From positions 3,534,001 to 3,598,000 of the forward strand of contig NZ_AP012547.1 of assembly GCF_000828635.1 (NCBI RefSeq): a stretch of 64,000 nt of DNA. Reading direction: 5' to 3'. Made by a program: the position numbers and the translations under genes. The notes beneath the pieces were generated by a model. That model had not been told where the DNA came from, did no database searches, and saw only the letters and a list, made by a program, of their open reading frames with translations. The stretch is from Sulfuritalea hydrogenivorans sk43H (GTDB taxonomy: Bacteria; Pseudomonadota; Gammaproteobacteria; Burkholderiales; Rhodocyclaceae). Below are positions 8,584 through 18,282 of this stretch, piece after piece (the first letter of the stretch is position 1; each line of letters begins with the position of its first letter).

Positions 8584-9137
8584 TTCGGCCCGTCCGGTTC
8601 TCCGGATGCCGACCTAGCCAAGACGGTGGCGGGCACACCTACGGCCACGGAATGAGAGGGGACGTCGCGCAACACCACCGCATTGGCGCCAATTTTTGCG
8701 TGGTCGCCGACCGTTATGCCGCCTATCACCTTGGCGCCGGCGCCGATCAGTACGCCATTTCCGACGACTGGCCGTGCGGCCGCCGTAAAGCCTATCTCGG
8801 GCTCGCTCGTGCCCAGGGTCACACCTTGCATGATCGTGCAGTTGTCGCCAATGCGGGCCGCGCCAATGACAGTCCCGACGGTATGCGGAAGAAACAATCC
8901 GCCACCGATCTCGACCAGGGGCGACACCTCGATGCCGAACACAAGCACGTTGATAGCTGAAAAAAACTTCGCCAGCAGACCGATGCGGCGGCCGTGAAAA
9001 TACTCCGCAAGGCGCAGTAACACCACCGGCACCATGCGCGGATTGAAGCAGGCGGCGAACAGCATGGTCCCCGATACCGGGCCGCGATGTCCACACAAAA
9101 AATAGTAGCGCTCGATATCGAGCCACAGCTTGGTCAC
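8580..9137 (-). CDS. Serine acetyltransferase-like hexapeptide O-acetyltransferase
   Basis: 185 residues with a left-handed beta-helix of hexapeptide repeats over the C-terminal two thirds (VGTVIGAARIGDNCTI, VVGNGVLIGAGAKVIGG). The catalytic histidine is expected in LPHTVGTVIG. It resembles CysE/WcaB-type enzymes, but its place between wzx and a glycosyltransferase suggests acetylation of the polysaccharide rather than cysteine synthesis. The start is a GTG whose GTGA overlaps the wzx stop, with AGGAGG 6 bases upstream. It overlaps the next gene by 4 bp. Confidence 0.8.
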   Translation of the reverse strand: MTKLWLDIERYYFLCGHRGPVSGTMLFAACFNPRMVPVVLLRLAEYFHGRRIGLLAKFFSAINVLVFGIEVSPLVEIGGGLFLPHTVGTVIGAARIGDNCTIMQGVTLGTSEPEIGFTAAARPVVGNGVLIGAGAKVIGGITVGDHAKIGANAVVLRDVPSHSVAVGVPATVLARSASGEPDGPK

Positions 9138-10564
9138 GGTACCACCCTCCTGCGGGCAATGAAGGCCGCGATGGCGACTGCCAGGCCAATACCGGCGCAG
9201 ATCATCGCCACCGGTTCCGGTGGCGCGGTCCGCGATCGGGTCGACACCAATGCCAGACAAATCAGCGGCATCGTCCCCCCCGCCAGCAGCGGCCAGATGT
9301 CGCGCCGACACATAAGCCGATTCTTCATGCGCGCAAACTCCACAACAAATACAAAATACAGGAAGTTAGGCAGCACAAATGCCCAGCCCAGCGCCTCCAG
9401 GGAAGGGGAATTGTTCAACACATAACGGGTCGCTGCAAGCAGCAGTAGATTGGCGGCCAGGTCCGAGGCCACCAACGCGCGCGAACTTCGCGTAGCCAGC
9501 ATCAAGGTGCCATAGACCCAGGAAACGCCGCGAAATATCACGGCAATGACCAGGATCATCAAGATCCGTCCGGACTCCTGAAACTGCGGGCTGTAGAAAA
9601 GGTCGAGCAATGGCTCCCTAAACAATACGAGTGCATTGCAGGCGAGGATGCTGATGCCCAGCACCAGATAGGCTGTCTTCAGCATGCAGGCCTTCTGTTC
9701 ATTTGGGTGCCTGGCCGCAGTGAGCAGGGGAAGGTATATGGCGTTGCAGGCGGTGAGCAGCAGCGTCGTGTAGTTGAACGTCAGGGTCCAGCCGGCATCG
9801 AACAAACCGGCGAAGGCCAGCCCCTTGGCCTCGATCACCCAGGAGCGAACCAGGAGCAGCGTCAGCGTCGTCGCCATGGCGGAGGCAAGGGTCGAGATCG
9901 CAAAACGGATCAAGGCACCGCTCTCGGCCTTGGAAAGCGTGCCCGGCATTGACTCGCCGCCCAGCCTTGGCAGGCGTGACACGCCATACGCCGCCAGAAG
10001 GCAGGTCACACCGAAGCACATGATGAATGAAACAGTCAGCAGTGCGTGGCTCGCTGGCTGGCTCCACCACCAGGCGCCGCCCAGCACGATCACCAGCACT
10101 GCGGGACCGGCAATTTGTGCCACGGCCAGATCGCGGTAGGACCGATACCCGTTAAGCACGGCCAGCGCATAGGTGGCGCCAATACTCAGCAATACCGCCG
10201 CAGCTATCCAGCGCACCGTCGCGATAATATCTGGGGCAGTGGAGGAGAACAGCAGCAGCGTGATTGGCTGCGCGGCAATCGCCATCACCAGCGCGATCGC
10301 CGTGCCGGCGATTCCCGTGTACCGAAAGGCAATAGTGCGGAATCGCTGTCGCGCCAGTTCGTCTCCCCGTTCCGCCAGCCCCTGGACAACCACCGTCGTG
10401 CCGCCGAACGTGGCGGCCACGGTCGCGGCCTGGATCACCTGCCTGAGCTGCGAGAACAGGCCCACGCCTTCCGGCCCCATCCACAAGGCGACCACCTTGA
10501 AGCCGAGCAGCCAGCACAGGGCAGCACCGAAAACTCCGGCGGTGCTTGCAAGAACCCCGCCTTT
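9134..10564 (-). CDS. wzx: Wzx-type polysaccharide flippase
   Basis: 476-residue polytopic membrane protein of the MATE/Wzx superfamily, expected to flip undecaprenyl-linked repeat units across the inner membrane. It begins VKGGVLASTAGVFGAALCWLL and shows the family segment FKVVALWMGPEGVGLFSQLR, then about 12 hydrophobic segments. The GTG at 10564 is preferred because the upstream frame lies mostly in the wzy end and has no signal-like features; no strong ribosome site is visible. Assigned with wzy and wzz immediately upstream. Confidence 0.85.
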   Translation of the reverse strand, partial: KGGVLASTAGVFGAALCWLLGFKVVALWMGPEGVGLFSQLRQVIQAATVAATFGGTTVVVQGLAERGDELARQRFRTIAFRYTGIAGTAIALVMAIAAQPITLLLFSSTAPDIIATVRWIAAAVLLSIGATYALAVLNGYRSYRDLAVAQIAGPAVLVIVLGGAWWWSQPASHALLTVSFIMCFGVTCLLAAYGVSRLPRLGGESMPGTLSKAESGALIRFAISTLASAMATTLTLLLVRSWVIEAKGLAFAGLFDAGWTLTFNYTTLLLTACNAIYLPLLTAARHPNEQKACMLKTAYLVLGISILACNALVLFREPLLDLFYSPQFQESGRILMILVIAVIFRGVSWVYGTLMLATRSSRALVASDLAANLLLLAATRYVLNNSPSLEALGWAFVLPNFLYFVFVVEFARMKNRLMCRRDIWPLLAGGTMPLICLALVSTRSRTAPPEPVAMICAGIGLAVAIAAFIARRRVVP

Positions 10565-10602
10565 CACGATCGGAGAGAAGTGCGCATCAAACGGTGACCG
10601 CC

Positions 10603-11856
10603 CTATGCGTCGGCTTTGCCTGCCGCCGAGGGGCGCAAGTTCGCCAGCAACAGCCCCCACATGAAGAATGCAAAGATGCCCGGGTACGGTTGCCGCAAAG
10701 TCACCTTGAAATTGCTGTCAACAACGACAAGGAAAGCCACAATCGCCAGCAACCACCATGTTTCCGCCGACAGGGTCTTGCGCTGCTTCCAGCACAGGCA
10801 CGCGGTGTAGCCGGCCAGGGCAAACACGGGCAGCAGCGCAATGATGCCAAAGGTATAGGCAACATCGAGATACCAGTTGTGCGGGCTTGTTCGAATCTCG
10901 CGTGGCATCGGCTGCGGATGCCCGACCAGAAAAGTCCTTCCGCTTTCCACAATGCCCGTGCCGAAAAGCCTCCAGTCGTTGAAGCGCTCCTGGACATTTC
11001 CGGGAATCCGACCTTCCGCAAGTTCCGCAAACTTTCCCATGAACAAACCCGATCCGGCCTGCCCGTCGCTCCTGACGGCATATACACCGACCGCGACGAC
11101 TGCTGCGATCAGAAGCAGTTGCGCCATGCGCGATTTGACATTTGCGCGGTATGGCCACACCCTGGAAACAGCAAACGCAAACACGACGAAACCGAAGGGA
11201 AGTATCGTCAAAAAGGAGAAGCTTCGCGTTACATAGGCAAACATCGGGATCATCAAAATGCAAAGCCAGCGCTTGTACTCACCCCAGAGCGACGTCAGCG
11301 CGTACACATACGCACATACAAAAATCACCGGAACATACTGCCAGTGGGAATAAATGCTGAAAACATACAAGTAGTGGGTAATGCGCTCCTCGCCCTGCAA
11401 CCAGGTCGCCAGCAACTGCAAAGGCACCACCAGGGAGAGCACGACGAGAAAGGCGCGCGCAATCGCTTTCCCGGGATCGCCCATCATCTGACCCAGCAAC
11501 AATCCGGCTAGAGGCAGCATCACCTGCGCGGCCATGATCAATTTGCGCTGAGGAGCTGTAACGCCATCGCCACCGAGCCAGAGGGAAATGCCGCTCGCCA
11601 AAAGAACCGCCAAGACCATGACAAGCGCCTGTCGCGCCTGGCCGACGCGGGTTGTCAGCAATGCCAGCGCTCCAACGCAGACCGGGATCGAAACTGGCAG
11701 AGGAAGGGTTGCCAGTACCCCCCCGGAATCGCGCATCAATTCGATATCCCGGTAGATCCCGCCACGAATCTGAAAAAACAGCGGGAACACGATGCCAATA
11801 CCCACACCCCACGACAACCAGTTGGCAGCCTTCCGGTTGACTGTTCCCTGGTTCAT
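10603..11856 (-). CDS. wzy: Wzy-type polymerase / O-antigen ligase family protein
   Basis: 417 residues, about 11-12 hydrophobic segments and one larger periplasmic loop containing SPHNWYLDVAYTFG, the loop motif of the Wzy/WaaL family. It should polymerise lipid-linked repeat units in the periplasm, although ligase and polymerase are hard to separate by sequence. The ATG overlaps the wzz stop as ATGA. Base composition here (wzz-wzy-wzx) looks poorer in GC than the flanks, as is common for such genes; this was judged by eye. Confidence 0.8.
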   Translation of the reverse strand: MNQGTVNRKAANWLSWGVGIGIVFPLFFQIRGGIYRDIELMRDSGGVLATLPLPVSIPVCVGALALLTTRVGQARQALVMVLAVLLASGISLWLGGDGVTAPQRKLIMAAQVMLPLAGLLLGQMMGDPGKAIARAFLVVLSLVVPLQLLATWLQGEERITHYLYVFSIYSHWQYVPVIFVCAYVYALTSLWGEYKRWLCILMIPMFAYVTRSFSFLTILPFGFVVFAFAVSRVWPYRANVKSRMAQLLLIAAVVAVGVYAVRSDGQAGSGLFMGKFAELAEGRIPGNVQERFNDWRLFGTGIVESGRTFLVGHPQPMPREIRTSPHNWYLDVAYTFGIIALLPVFALAGYTACLCWKQRKTLSAETWWLLAIVAFLVVVDSNFKVTLRQPYPGIFAFFMWGLLLANLRPSAAGKADA

Positions 11857-12788
11857 TCCAACCGGCCATCCGCAGTTTGTTCCATCGATCCAGGTCGCCG
11901 GAGGTGCCGGAACAGCACGGCCACCATGCCGAAAAACATACCGCCCAATGCTCCCAACAAGAGCGTCTGCGCTTTCCTTGGCGATACCGGAGCTTCGGAA
12001 ACCATTGGCTCTGCAAAGGCAGCCGTGACAGCCTTGCCGGTCAGGGAAATCCATTCGCGATATTGCGATTCCCGACGCCGCAGCTCCCTGATGCGACTCT
12101 CATTGGTGGCGAAGAGTTGCGCGTAAAGCATGGACTCGCTGAATTGATCGCGGGGTGCCAATTGGTTCTGCAAGCGTGCCGCGCGTTCCAGTTCGCCCAT
12201 CACTTTCCCGGCTTCCCTCGCTTCCGCCGATATTTCCTTCAATTCCGACTGCAAACTCTCAATTACGGGTTGCGCCACCGCCCTGTGCAAATGAGACAGA
12301 TGTTCGACGGTTGCATTCAGGGAACTTGCCGTATCTTCGCGCTTCAGTCCGCGTACCCTAAGTTCGATGAGGTCGCTGCCTTTGGCGATGGTCGCCTTGA
12401 GTGAGCTCGCATACACGGCTCCTCGCGGGTCGCCGCTCCATCCCAGCTTCTTGACCATGGCGTCCTTGAAAGTCGGAAACATGACGCGTTCGACAACCCG
12501 CGCCAATGACTCGACAGGTGCCAACCCGACCTGCGCGACCTGTCCGGCCTGCCCGACCTGTCCGGCCTGCCCGACTAGTCCAACCTGTCCAACCTGCCCG
12601 ATCTGCACCAACACCATCGCCTCGTATTGGGGTGGCGTGATGGCAAGATAGCCGACGGCAGCAGCAGCGCCAACGATAGTTCCACCGATAATCCAGCGCC
12701 AGCCTTGGATCAAAGTCCGCCAAAGATCATAAAGGGAGATTTCGTCATCGGAAGAAAGAAATTGCTGGGAGCGAATAGGGGGAGTCAT
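11853..12788 (-). CDS. wzz: Wzz-type chain-length determinant with Gly-Gln-Val repeat
   Basis: 311-residue polysaccharide co-polymerase. The N-terminal cytoplasmic stretch (ISLYDLWRTLIQGWRWI) is followed by a membrane helix at about residues 33-50, a periplasmic coiled-coil region (about 160-245) and a second helix (LLLGALGGMFFGMVAVLF, about 275-295). No kinase domain is present. After the first helix a tract of ten tripeptides, mostly GQV or GQA, starts at about residue 61, encoded by 9-base repeats. It sits 83 bp after fcl and overlaps wzy by 4 bp. Confidence 0.85.
   Translation of the reverse strand: MTPPIRSQQFLSSDDEISLYDLWRTLIQGWRWIIGGTIVGAAAAVGYLAITPPQYEAMVLVQIGQVGQVGLVGQAGQVGQAGQVAQVGLAPVESLARVVERVMFPTFKDAMVKKLGWSGDPRGAVYASSLKATIAKGSDLIELRVRGLKREDTASSLNATVEHLSHLHRAVAQPVIESLQSELKEISAEAREAGKVMGELERAARLQNQLAPRDQFSESMLYAQLFATNESRIRELRRRESQYREWISLTGKAVTAAFAEPMVSEAPVSPRKAQTLLLGALGGMFFGMVAVLFRHLRRPGSMEQTADGRLE
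12523..12609. repeat. 9-bp tandem repeat inside wzz
   Basis: About ten imperfect 9-base units (CCGACCTGT, CCGGCCTGC and variants on the plus strand) encode Gly-Gln-Val/Ala tripeptides just after the first membrane helix of Wzz. The unit is a multiple of three, so copy-number change would keep the frame. Confidence 0.85.
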
Positions 12789-12871
12789 ATAGTCAGGATA
12801 TCAGTCGAATGTTTAGCTACGGCGAAGATTATGTTGATTCTCCGGCGCAACGACTTGTCTGAGCGGCGGTT

Positions 12872-13807
12872 TCAGCCACCATGGTGCGCAATGAAATCCC
12901 TGTAGGCCAGCGCTACGCCCTCACGCAAGGGAATCTTCGCCTGCCAGCCCATCCCCCGCATCCGGCTGACGTCGAGCAACTTGCGCGGCGTGCCGTCCGG
13001 CTTGGTGCTGTCGAACACGATGCGACCGGTAAAGCCGACGACGGACATGACCGTCTCGGCAAGTTCTCGAATGGTGACGTCCTCGCCGACGCCGATGTTG
13101 TAGATACCGTCTCCAACGCCCCGTTCCATGAGAAAGACGCAGGCATCCGCCAGGTCATCGACATAGAGAAATTCCCGCCGCGGCGTACCACTGCCCCACA
13201 CGACAAGCTCCTTGTCGCCACGCTGCTTCGCTTCATGCGCCTTGCGAATCAGCGCGGGCAGAACGTGGCTGTTGGCCAGATCGTAGTTGTCGTTGGGGCC
13301 GTATAGATTCGTCGGCATGGCCGAGAAGTACTGTGTGCCGTGCTGGCGATTGTAGCTTTCGCAGAGCTTGATGCCGGCGATCTTGGCGATGGCATAGGGC
13401 TCGTTGGTCTGTTCCAGCGGGCCGGTAAGCAGATAGTCTTCCTTGATCGGCTGCGGGCAGTCGCGTGGATAGATGCAGCTCGAGCCGAGAAAACACAATC
13501 GCTTCACACCGGCGAGCCATGCTCCGTGAATCAGGTTGGCCTCGATCATCAGGTTCTGGTAGATGAAGTCGGCGCGGAAGCTGTTGTTGGCCTGGATGCC
13601 ACCCACCTTGGCTGCGGCGATGAAGATGAAGTCGGGTTTTTCCTGCTTGAGAAACTCTTCCGTAGCCACCTGGCTCAGCAGGTCAAGTTCGGCGCGCGTG
13701 CGAACGAGGATATTGCCGTAGCCGGCCTGCCCCAATCGGCGAACCAGCGCCGATCCCACCATGCCTCTATGGCCGGCAACGTAGATCTTCGCCGCGGTTT
13801 TCATCAT
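12872..13807 (-). CDS. fcl: GDP-L-fucose synthase
   Basis: 311 residues. Converts GDP-4-keto-6-deoxy-mannose to GDP-L-fucose (epimerase and NADPH reductase in one). It shows the nucleotide-binding GHRGMVGSA (about residues 12-20), SSCIYP with the catalytic Ser/Cys, YAIAK (Tyr and Lys), and the substrate-site segment [13 protein letters not shown]. It follows gmd by 7 bp, so the two form the GDP-fucose pair. The second ATG, three bases in, is an equally good start. Confidence 0.95.
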   Translation of the reverse strand: MMKTAAKIYVAGHRGMVGSALVRRLGQAGYGNILVRTRAELDLLSQVATEEFLKQEKPDFIFIAAAKVGGIQANNSFRADFIYQNLMIEANLIHGAWLAGVKRLCFLGSSCIYPRDCPQPIKEDYLLTGPLEQTNEPYAIAKIAGIKLCESYNRQHGTQYFSAMPTNLYGPNDNYDLANSHVLPALIRKAHEAKQRGDKELVVWGSGTPRREFLYVDDLADACVFLMERGVGDGIYNIGVGEDVTIRELAETVMSVVGFTGRIVFDSTKPDGTPRKLLDVSRMRGMGWQAKIPLREGVALAYRDFIAHHGG

Positions 13808-13814
13808 CTATCGA

Positions 13815-14903
13815 TCATTCGTGGCGGTCCATGGCCTTGTAGCCATGCTTCTTCACAAGCTCGTCCCGTTCTGCCGCGATGAGGTCCTCACGAACCATTT
13901 CAGCAACGAGTTCGGCGAAAGTCGTCCTCGGTGTCCATCCCAGTTTTTCGCGTGCCTTGGTCGCATCGCCCAGCAGGGTTTCGACTTCCGTCGGCCGGAA
14001 ATAGCGCGGATCGACCTGGACGATGCAATTGCCCTGCGCGTCGTAGCCTTTTTCATCCACGCCCGACCCGCGCCAATCCACGGAGATGCCGATTTCCGCG
14101 CCGGCGGCATTGACGAAATCGCGCACGCTGTATTGCACGCCGGTGGCGATGACGAAGTCTTCGGGCTTTTCCTGTTGCAGCATCAGCCACTGCATCTCGA
14201 TGTAGTCTCGGGCATGACCCCAGTCACGCTTCGAATCGAGGTTGCCGAGGAACAGGCAATCCTGCAGGCCGAGCTTGATGCGCGCCAAGGCGCGTGTGAT
14301 CTTGCGCGTGACGAAGGTTTCGCCGCGAATCGGCGATTCGTGGTTGAACAGGATGCCGTTGCAGGCATACATGCCGTAGGCCTCGCGGTAGTTCACCGTG
14401 ATCCAGTAGGCATAGAGTTTGGCCACTGCGTAGGGGCTGCGCGGATAGAAGGGCGTGGTTTCCTTCTGCGGGGTTTCCTGAACCAGGCCGAAGAGCTCTG
14501 ACGTGCTGGCCTGATAGAAGCGGGCCCTTTTCTCCATGCCGAGGATGCGCATCGCTTCGAGGATGCGCAGGGCGCCGAGCGCATCCGAATTGGCAGTGTA
14601 CTCGGGCTCCTCGAAGCTCACGGCAACATGGCTCTGCGCCGCAAGGTTGTAGATTTCGTCGGGCTGCACCTGCTGGATGATGCGTACCAGGCTGGAGCTG
14701 TCGGTCATGTCGCCGTGGTGCAAGGTGAAGCGGCGGTTCGATACATGCGGATCCTGGTACAGATGATCGATGCGATCGGTATTGAACAGCGAACTGCGGC
14801 GCTTGATGCCGTGTACCTCGTAACCCTTGTCGAGCAGGAACTCGGCGAGATAGGCGCCGTCCTGGCCCGTAACGCCGGTAATCAGAGCGATTTTTGCGGT
14901 CAT
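13815..14903 (-). CDS. gmd: GDP-mannose 4,6-dehydratase
   Basis: 362 residues, normal length. Dehydrates GDP-mannose to GDP-4-keto-6-deoxymannose, supplying Fcl. Motifs seen: [17 protein letters not shown] at the N-terminus, [14 protein letters not shown] (NADP binding), the catalytic YxxxK as YAVAK, and [16 protein letters not shown]. The ATG overlaps the manC stop as ATGA, giving manC-gmd-fcl in pathway order. Confidence 0.96.
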   Translation of the reverse strand: MTAKIALITGVTGQDGAYLAEFLLDKGYEVHGIKRRSSLFNTDRIDHLYQDPHVSNRRFTLHHGDMTDSSSLVRIIQQVQPDEIYNLAAQSHVAVSFEEPEYTANSDALGALRILEAMRILGMEKRARFYQASTSELFGLVQETPQKETTPFYPRSPYAVAKLYAYWITVNYREAYGMYACNGILFNHESPIRGETFVTRKITRALARIKLGLQDCLFLGNLDSKRDWGHARDYIEMQWLMLQQEKPEDFVIATGVQYSVRDFVNAAGAEIGISVDWRGSGVDEKGYDAQGNCIVQVDPRYFRPTEVETLLGDATKAREKLGWTPRTTFAELVAEMVREDLIAAERDELVKKHGYKAMDRHE

Positions 14904-16372
14904 TGCTTGCGTCCGTAGTTGTCTTCAAAGCGCACGATGTCATCTTCGCCCAGGTAGCTGCCCGACTGCACCTCGATGATTTCGAGCGGTATCTGGCCGG
15001 GGTTTTCCAGCCGATGCTTTACGCCCAGCGGAATGTAGGTCGATTCGTTTTCGCCGAGCAGGATGATTTCATCGCCGCGGGTCACCTTGGCGGTGCCGCG
15101 CACCACTACCCAGTGCTCGGCGCGATGATGATGCATTTGCAGCGACAGGGTGGCTCCGGGGCGCACCACGATGCGCTTGACCTGAAAGCGTTCGCCACTG
15201 TCGATGCCGTCGTACCAACCCCACGGTCGATGCACCTTGCGGTGCAGATCGACCTCGCTGCGGCCGGCTGCCTTGAGGCGGCTGACGATGCGCTTGACCT
15301 CCTGGGTGCGGGACTTCGGTGCGATCAGCACGGCGTCCGCGGTTTCGACCACCACCATGTCCTCGCAGCCGATGCAGGCGACGAGGCCGTGTTCGGCGAT
15401 TACCAGGTTGCCGTGCGAATCCTCCAGCCAGACATCGCCCTTTACGGCATTGTCGTCGGCATCGCGCTCGATGGCCTGCCACAGCGCATCCCAGGCACCG
15501 ACATCCGACCAGCCGGCATCGAGCGGAACCACGCGACCTGGAATGTCGAGTGTCCTGTCGGCAGGAAGCTTTTCCATCACCGCGTAGTCGATCGAGTCGG
15601 CGGGAGATGCGGCGAACGCATCCGCATCGAGTCGAACGAAGTCGCCATCCTCGTTCGCACTCTCGACCGCCGCGCGGCAGGCGGCCAGCATCTCCGGCGC
15701 AAAATGGCCGATAGCCTTGAGCCACACCGAGGCACGCAGCATGAAGATGCCGCTGTTCCAGAAATGTCGGCCGCCGGCCACGTATTCGGCGGCGATGGTG
15801 GCATCGGGTTTTTCACGAAAGGCGAGGAGTTCGATCGAAGCCGCCGCTCCGCCAGCGCCGTCCCCGGGGATACCGCTTTGCATAACTCTTGTTTCGATAT
15901 AGCCGTAACCGGTTTCCGGGCGGTCCGGCACGATGCCGAAAGTGACCACGGCACCGCGTTCGGCCTCGGGCAAGCCATGCAACACGGCCGCGGTGAATGC
16001 GTCGACATTGCGCACATGGTGATCCGCGGGCGTGGCCAGCAATACCGGATCGTCCCCATCGCGAGTGGCGAACAGCGCCGCAGCGGTCAGCGCAGGAGCG
16101 GTATTGCGACCGATCGGCTCCAGCAGCAAAGTCCAGTGTGCCAATCCGAGCTGGCGCAATTGCTCGGCGGTGATGAAGCGATATTCCTGATTGCTGACGA
16201 CAATCGGCGCGCCCAGAGGCAGGCCTTCGAGGCGGCGCAAGGTGTTCTGCAGCAAACTCTCGCCGCCCAGCAAGGGTTGCAGCTGCTTCGGATGCTTCTC
16301 GCGCGAGACGGGCCACAGGCGCGTGCCCGAACCGCCGCTCAGTACTACCGGGACGATTCGCGAGTCAGACAT
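14900..16372 (-). CDS. manC: Mannose-1-P guanylyltransferase / mannose-6-P isomerase
   Basis: 490 residues, type II bifunctional enzyme that supplies GDP-mannose. The N-terminal nucleotidyltransferase starts [16 protein letters not shown] and has AFREKPD. The C-terminal cupin ([29 protein letters not shown]) is the isomerase. Between GYGYIE and the following beta strand, residues about 161-177 are encoded by a dispersed long-form repeat ([17 protein letters not shown]), which looks inserted because the family is normally continuous there. The frame is kept, and the insertion is in a surface loop before the LAFREKP motif, so activity is probably retained. Confidence 0.93.
   Translation of the reverse strand: MSDSRIVPVVLSGGSGTRLWPVSREKHPKQLQPLLGGESLLQNTLRRLEGLPLGAPIVVSNQEYRFITAEQLRQLGLAHWTLLLEPIGRNTAPALTAAALFATRDGDDPVLLATPADHHVRNVDAFTAAVLHGLPEAERGAVVTFGIVPDRPETGYGYIETRVMQSGIPGDGAGGAAASIELLAFREKPDATIAAEYVAGGRHFWNSGIFMLRASVWLKAIGHFAPEMLAACRAAVESANEDGDFVRLDADAFAASPADSIDYAVMEKLPADRTLDIPGRVVPLDAGWSDVGAWDALWQAIERDADDNAVKGDVWLEDSHGNLVIAEHGLVACIGCEDMVVVETADAVLIAPKSRTQEVKRIVSRLKAAGRSEVDLHRKVHRPWGWYDGIDSGERFQVKRIVVRPGATLSLQMHHHRAEHWVVVRGTAKVTRGDEIILLGENESTYIPLGVKHRLENPGQIPLEIIEVQSGSYLGEDDIVRFEDNYGRKQ
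15843..15890 (-). repeat. Dispersed repeat, long form, inside manC
   Basis: 48 bases; reads AAGAGTTATGC, AGCGGTATCCCC, then GGGACGGCGCTGGCG in the direction of manC. It is translated in the sense frame as [17 protein letters not shown]. Close match to copies at 20188 and 20835. Confidence 0.85.
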
Positions 16373-16427
16373 TCAAGGCACTCCGATCGGTCAAACGCAT
16401 GGATTGATTGGCTGCTTCAACATATTT

Positions 16428-17309
16428 TCAAAGCTTATCACGCACCCGCAGATACCTCGGGAAGCGCGGCATGCCGTTCTTCGTCAGCTCGCGATAACGG
16501 TAGGTGATCTGCGTGCCTACCGACGGCGGATTGCGGCGCTGGGCATCGGTAAGACCGCTGCCCAGGGCGAAGTGGCGACCGTCGGGCAACTCCATCTGCA
16601 ATGCGCCAAGCATGCCGGCATATTTTCCCTTGCCAGGCAGATGGGCGACAACGATGGCTTCGGCGTCGAGCCATGGAGTTAGTTTGAGCAAGGCACTGGA
16701 GCGACCGGTTTCGTAGGCGGCATCGTCGCGGTGAAGCATGAGTCCTTCGCCGCCGCTACGGACAATGTCGCGCAGCCTTTTCTGCAGCGCCGCCGCATCG
16801 GGTAGCCGGAATTGGGGAACGGCTTGCAGCCAGGGAAGATTCGCCGCGACGATGACGGCCTTGATCTGTTCCACGCGTTCGGTAAAGCTGCCGGGGGCAT
16901 TGGGCAATTCGAAGATCATGTAGCGCACGCGTTGCCATTCGGCATCCACGGGCCCCTGGCGCCGGACAATGGCCGAGAGTTGATCAAAGCTGCCGCGTCC
17001 GAGCCAAAGTTCGCCATCCAGTGGCTGCCGGGGCAAGGCGTCGATAAACCACTTCGGGGCGGGTACCGGGTTGCCGCTGCGAAAGCGCAGAACCTTGCCG
17101 TCCCATACGGCACGCACTCCGTCGAGTTTTTCGCTGGCCCAGTAGCGGGATACGTCGATGTCGCCGCGATAGCGTTCGGCCAGGAGCAAAGTCGGCGCTG
17201 GCGAAGCGGCGGAAAACGCAGGTACGAAGGCCGCGGCGGCGAGCAACGCGGAGAGTATCGCAAGGGCACGCCTAAAATCAGGAATGGTAGCTCCGGTACC
17301 ACTCGACAA
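16428..17309 (-). CDS. Periplasmic ATP-dependent DNA ligase (LigE type)
   Basis: 293 residues, matching the small ATP-dependent ligases with a secretion signal. A hydrophobic N-terminal stretch ([20 protein letters not shown]) looks like a signal peptide. The adenylated lysine is K61 in EKLDGVR, followed by [19 protein letters not shown] and [15 protein letters not shown], then an OB-fold end. Its start is ambiguous: a TTG at 17309 lies inside the epimerase gene (32 bp overlap), and a later TTG is possible. Related enzymes in competent bacteria are thought to seal DNA in the periplasm. A short dispersed repeat overlaps the signal-peptide end. Confidence 0.85.
   Translation of the reverse strand: MSSGTGATIPDFRRALAILSALLAAAAFVPAFSAASPAPTLLLAERYRGDIDVSRYWASEKLDGVRAVWDGKVLRFRSGNPVPAPKWFIDALPRQPLDGELWLGRGSFDQLSAIVRRQGPVDAEWQRVRYMIFELPNAPGSFTERVEQIKAVIVAANLPWLQAVPQFRLPDAAALQKRLRDIVRSGGEGLMLHRDDAAYETGRSSALLKLTPWLDAEAIVVAHLPGKGKYAGMLGALQMELPDGRHFALGSGLTDAQRRNPPSVGTQITYRYRELTKNGMPRFPRYLRVRDKL
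17191..17210 (+). repeat. Dispersed repeat, short form, inside ligE
   Basis: GTCGGCGCTGGCG plus AAGCGGC, antisense to the gene; encodes SPAPT near residues 34-40, at the predicted signal-peptide end. Confidence 0.6.
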
Positions 17310-18282
17310 AGCGGCGCACGCCTTCGGTCACCGGCATGGCCGGTGAAAATCCGGTGACGTGCTTGAGTTCGGAGGTGTCGGCGTAGGTCGCCGGCACATC
17401 GCCGTCCTGCAAGGGCAAAAAATTCTTCTTCGCGGTCTTGCCCAAAGCCAGTTCCAGCGCCTCGATATAGGCCATCAGTTCGACCGGCTGGTTATTGCCG
17501 ATGTTGAACACGCGATACGGCGCCCAGCTGGTCGCCGGATCGGGCGTCTGCTTGTCGAAATCGGGGTTGGCTTGCGCCGGCTGGTCGAGGACGCGGATCA
17601 CGCCCTCGGCAATGTCGTCGATGTAGGTGAAGTCGCGCCGCATCTTGCCGTGGTTGAAGACATCGATGGGGCGGTCTTCGAGGATGGCCTTGGCGAACAG
17701 GAACAGCGCCATGTCGGGCCGTCCCCAAGGGCCATACACGGTGAAGAAGCGCAGTCCGGTGGTCGGCAGATTGAAGAGGTGGCTGTAGGTGTGCGCCATC
17801 AGTTCGTTGGCCTTCTTGGTCGCGGCGTAGAGGCTGACCGGGTGATCGACGTTGTCGTGTTCGGAAAATGGCATCCGCTCGTTGCCGCCGTAGATGCTGG
17901 AACTGCTGGCGTAGACGAAGTGTTCGACACCGTTGTGGCGGCAGCCTTCGAGGATATTCACGAAACCCACCACATTGCTGTCGACATAGGCATGCGGGTT
18001 TTGCAGCGAGTAGCGTACGCCGGCCTGTGCCGCCAGATTCACCACGCGCTGCGGACGCTCAGCGGCAAACAAGGCCGCGATGCCTTCGCGGTCGGCGATA
18101 TCGAGTCGCGACAGCCTGAAGCGCGGATTGGGCGTCAGCCGCGCCAGTCGCGCTTCCTTCAAGGCCACGTCGTAGTAGTCGTTGAGGTTATCTACTCCGA
18201 CGACTTCGTCGCCGCGCGCCAGCAAACGCTCGCAGACATGCATGCCGATGAACCCGGCCGCGCCGGTGACCAGAACTTTCAT
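17278..18282 (-). CDS. UDP-glucuronate 4-epimerase-like enzyme
   Basis: 334 residues. Extended SDR interconverting UDP-glucuronate and UDP-galacturonate. It starts [21 protein letters not shown], with [24 protein letters not shown], the catalytic YAATKKANE and [18 protein letters not shown], all typical of the CapI/GAE branch. The ATG overlaps the preceding glycosyltransferase stop by 4 bp; an earlier in-frame start would extend into that gene and is not needed. UDP-GalA could serve the capsule or the LPS core. Confidence 0.88.
   Translation of the reverse strand: MKVLVTGAAGFIGMHVCERLLARGDEVVGVDNLNDYYDVALKEARLARLTPNPRFRLSRLDIADREGIAALFAAERPQRVVNLAAQAGVRYSLQNPHAYVDSNVVGFVNILEGCRHNGVEHFVYASSSSIYGGNERMPFSEHDNVDHPVSLYAATKKANELMAHTYSHLFNLPTTGLRFFTVYGPWGRPDMALFLFAKAILEDRPIDVFNHGKMRRDFTYIDDIAEGVIRVLDQPAQANPDFDKQTPDPATSWAPYRVFNIGNNQPVELMAYIEALELALGKTAKKNFLPLQDGDVPATYADTSELKHVTGFSPAMPVTEGVRRFVEWYRSYHS

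Noticed and set aside
12523-12609. Could be a CRISPR-like or intergenic tandem array
   Set aside because: Units are 9 bp with no spacers and lie in frame inside wzz.
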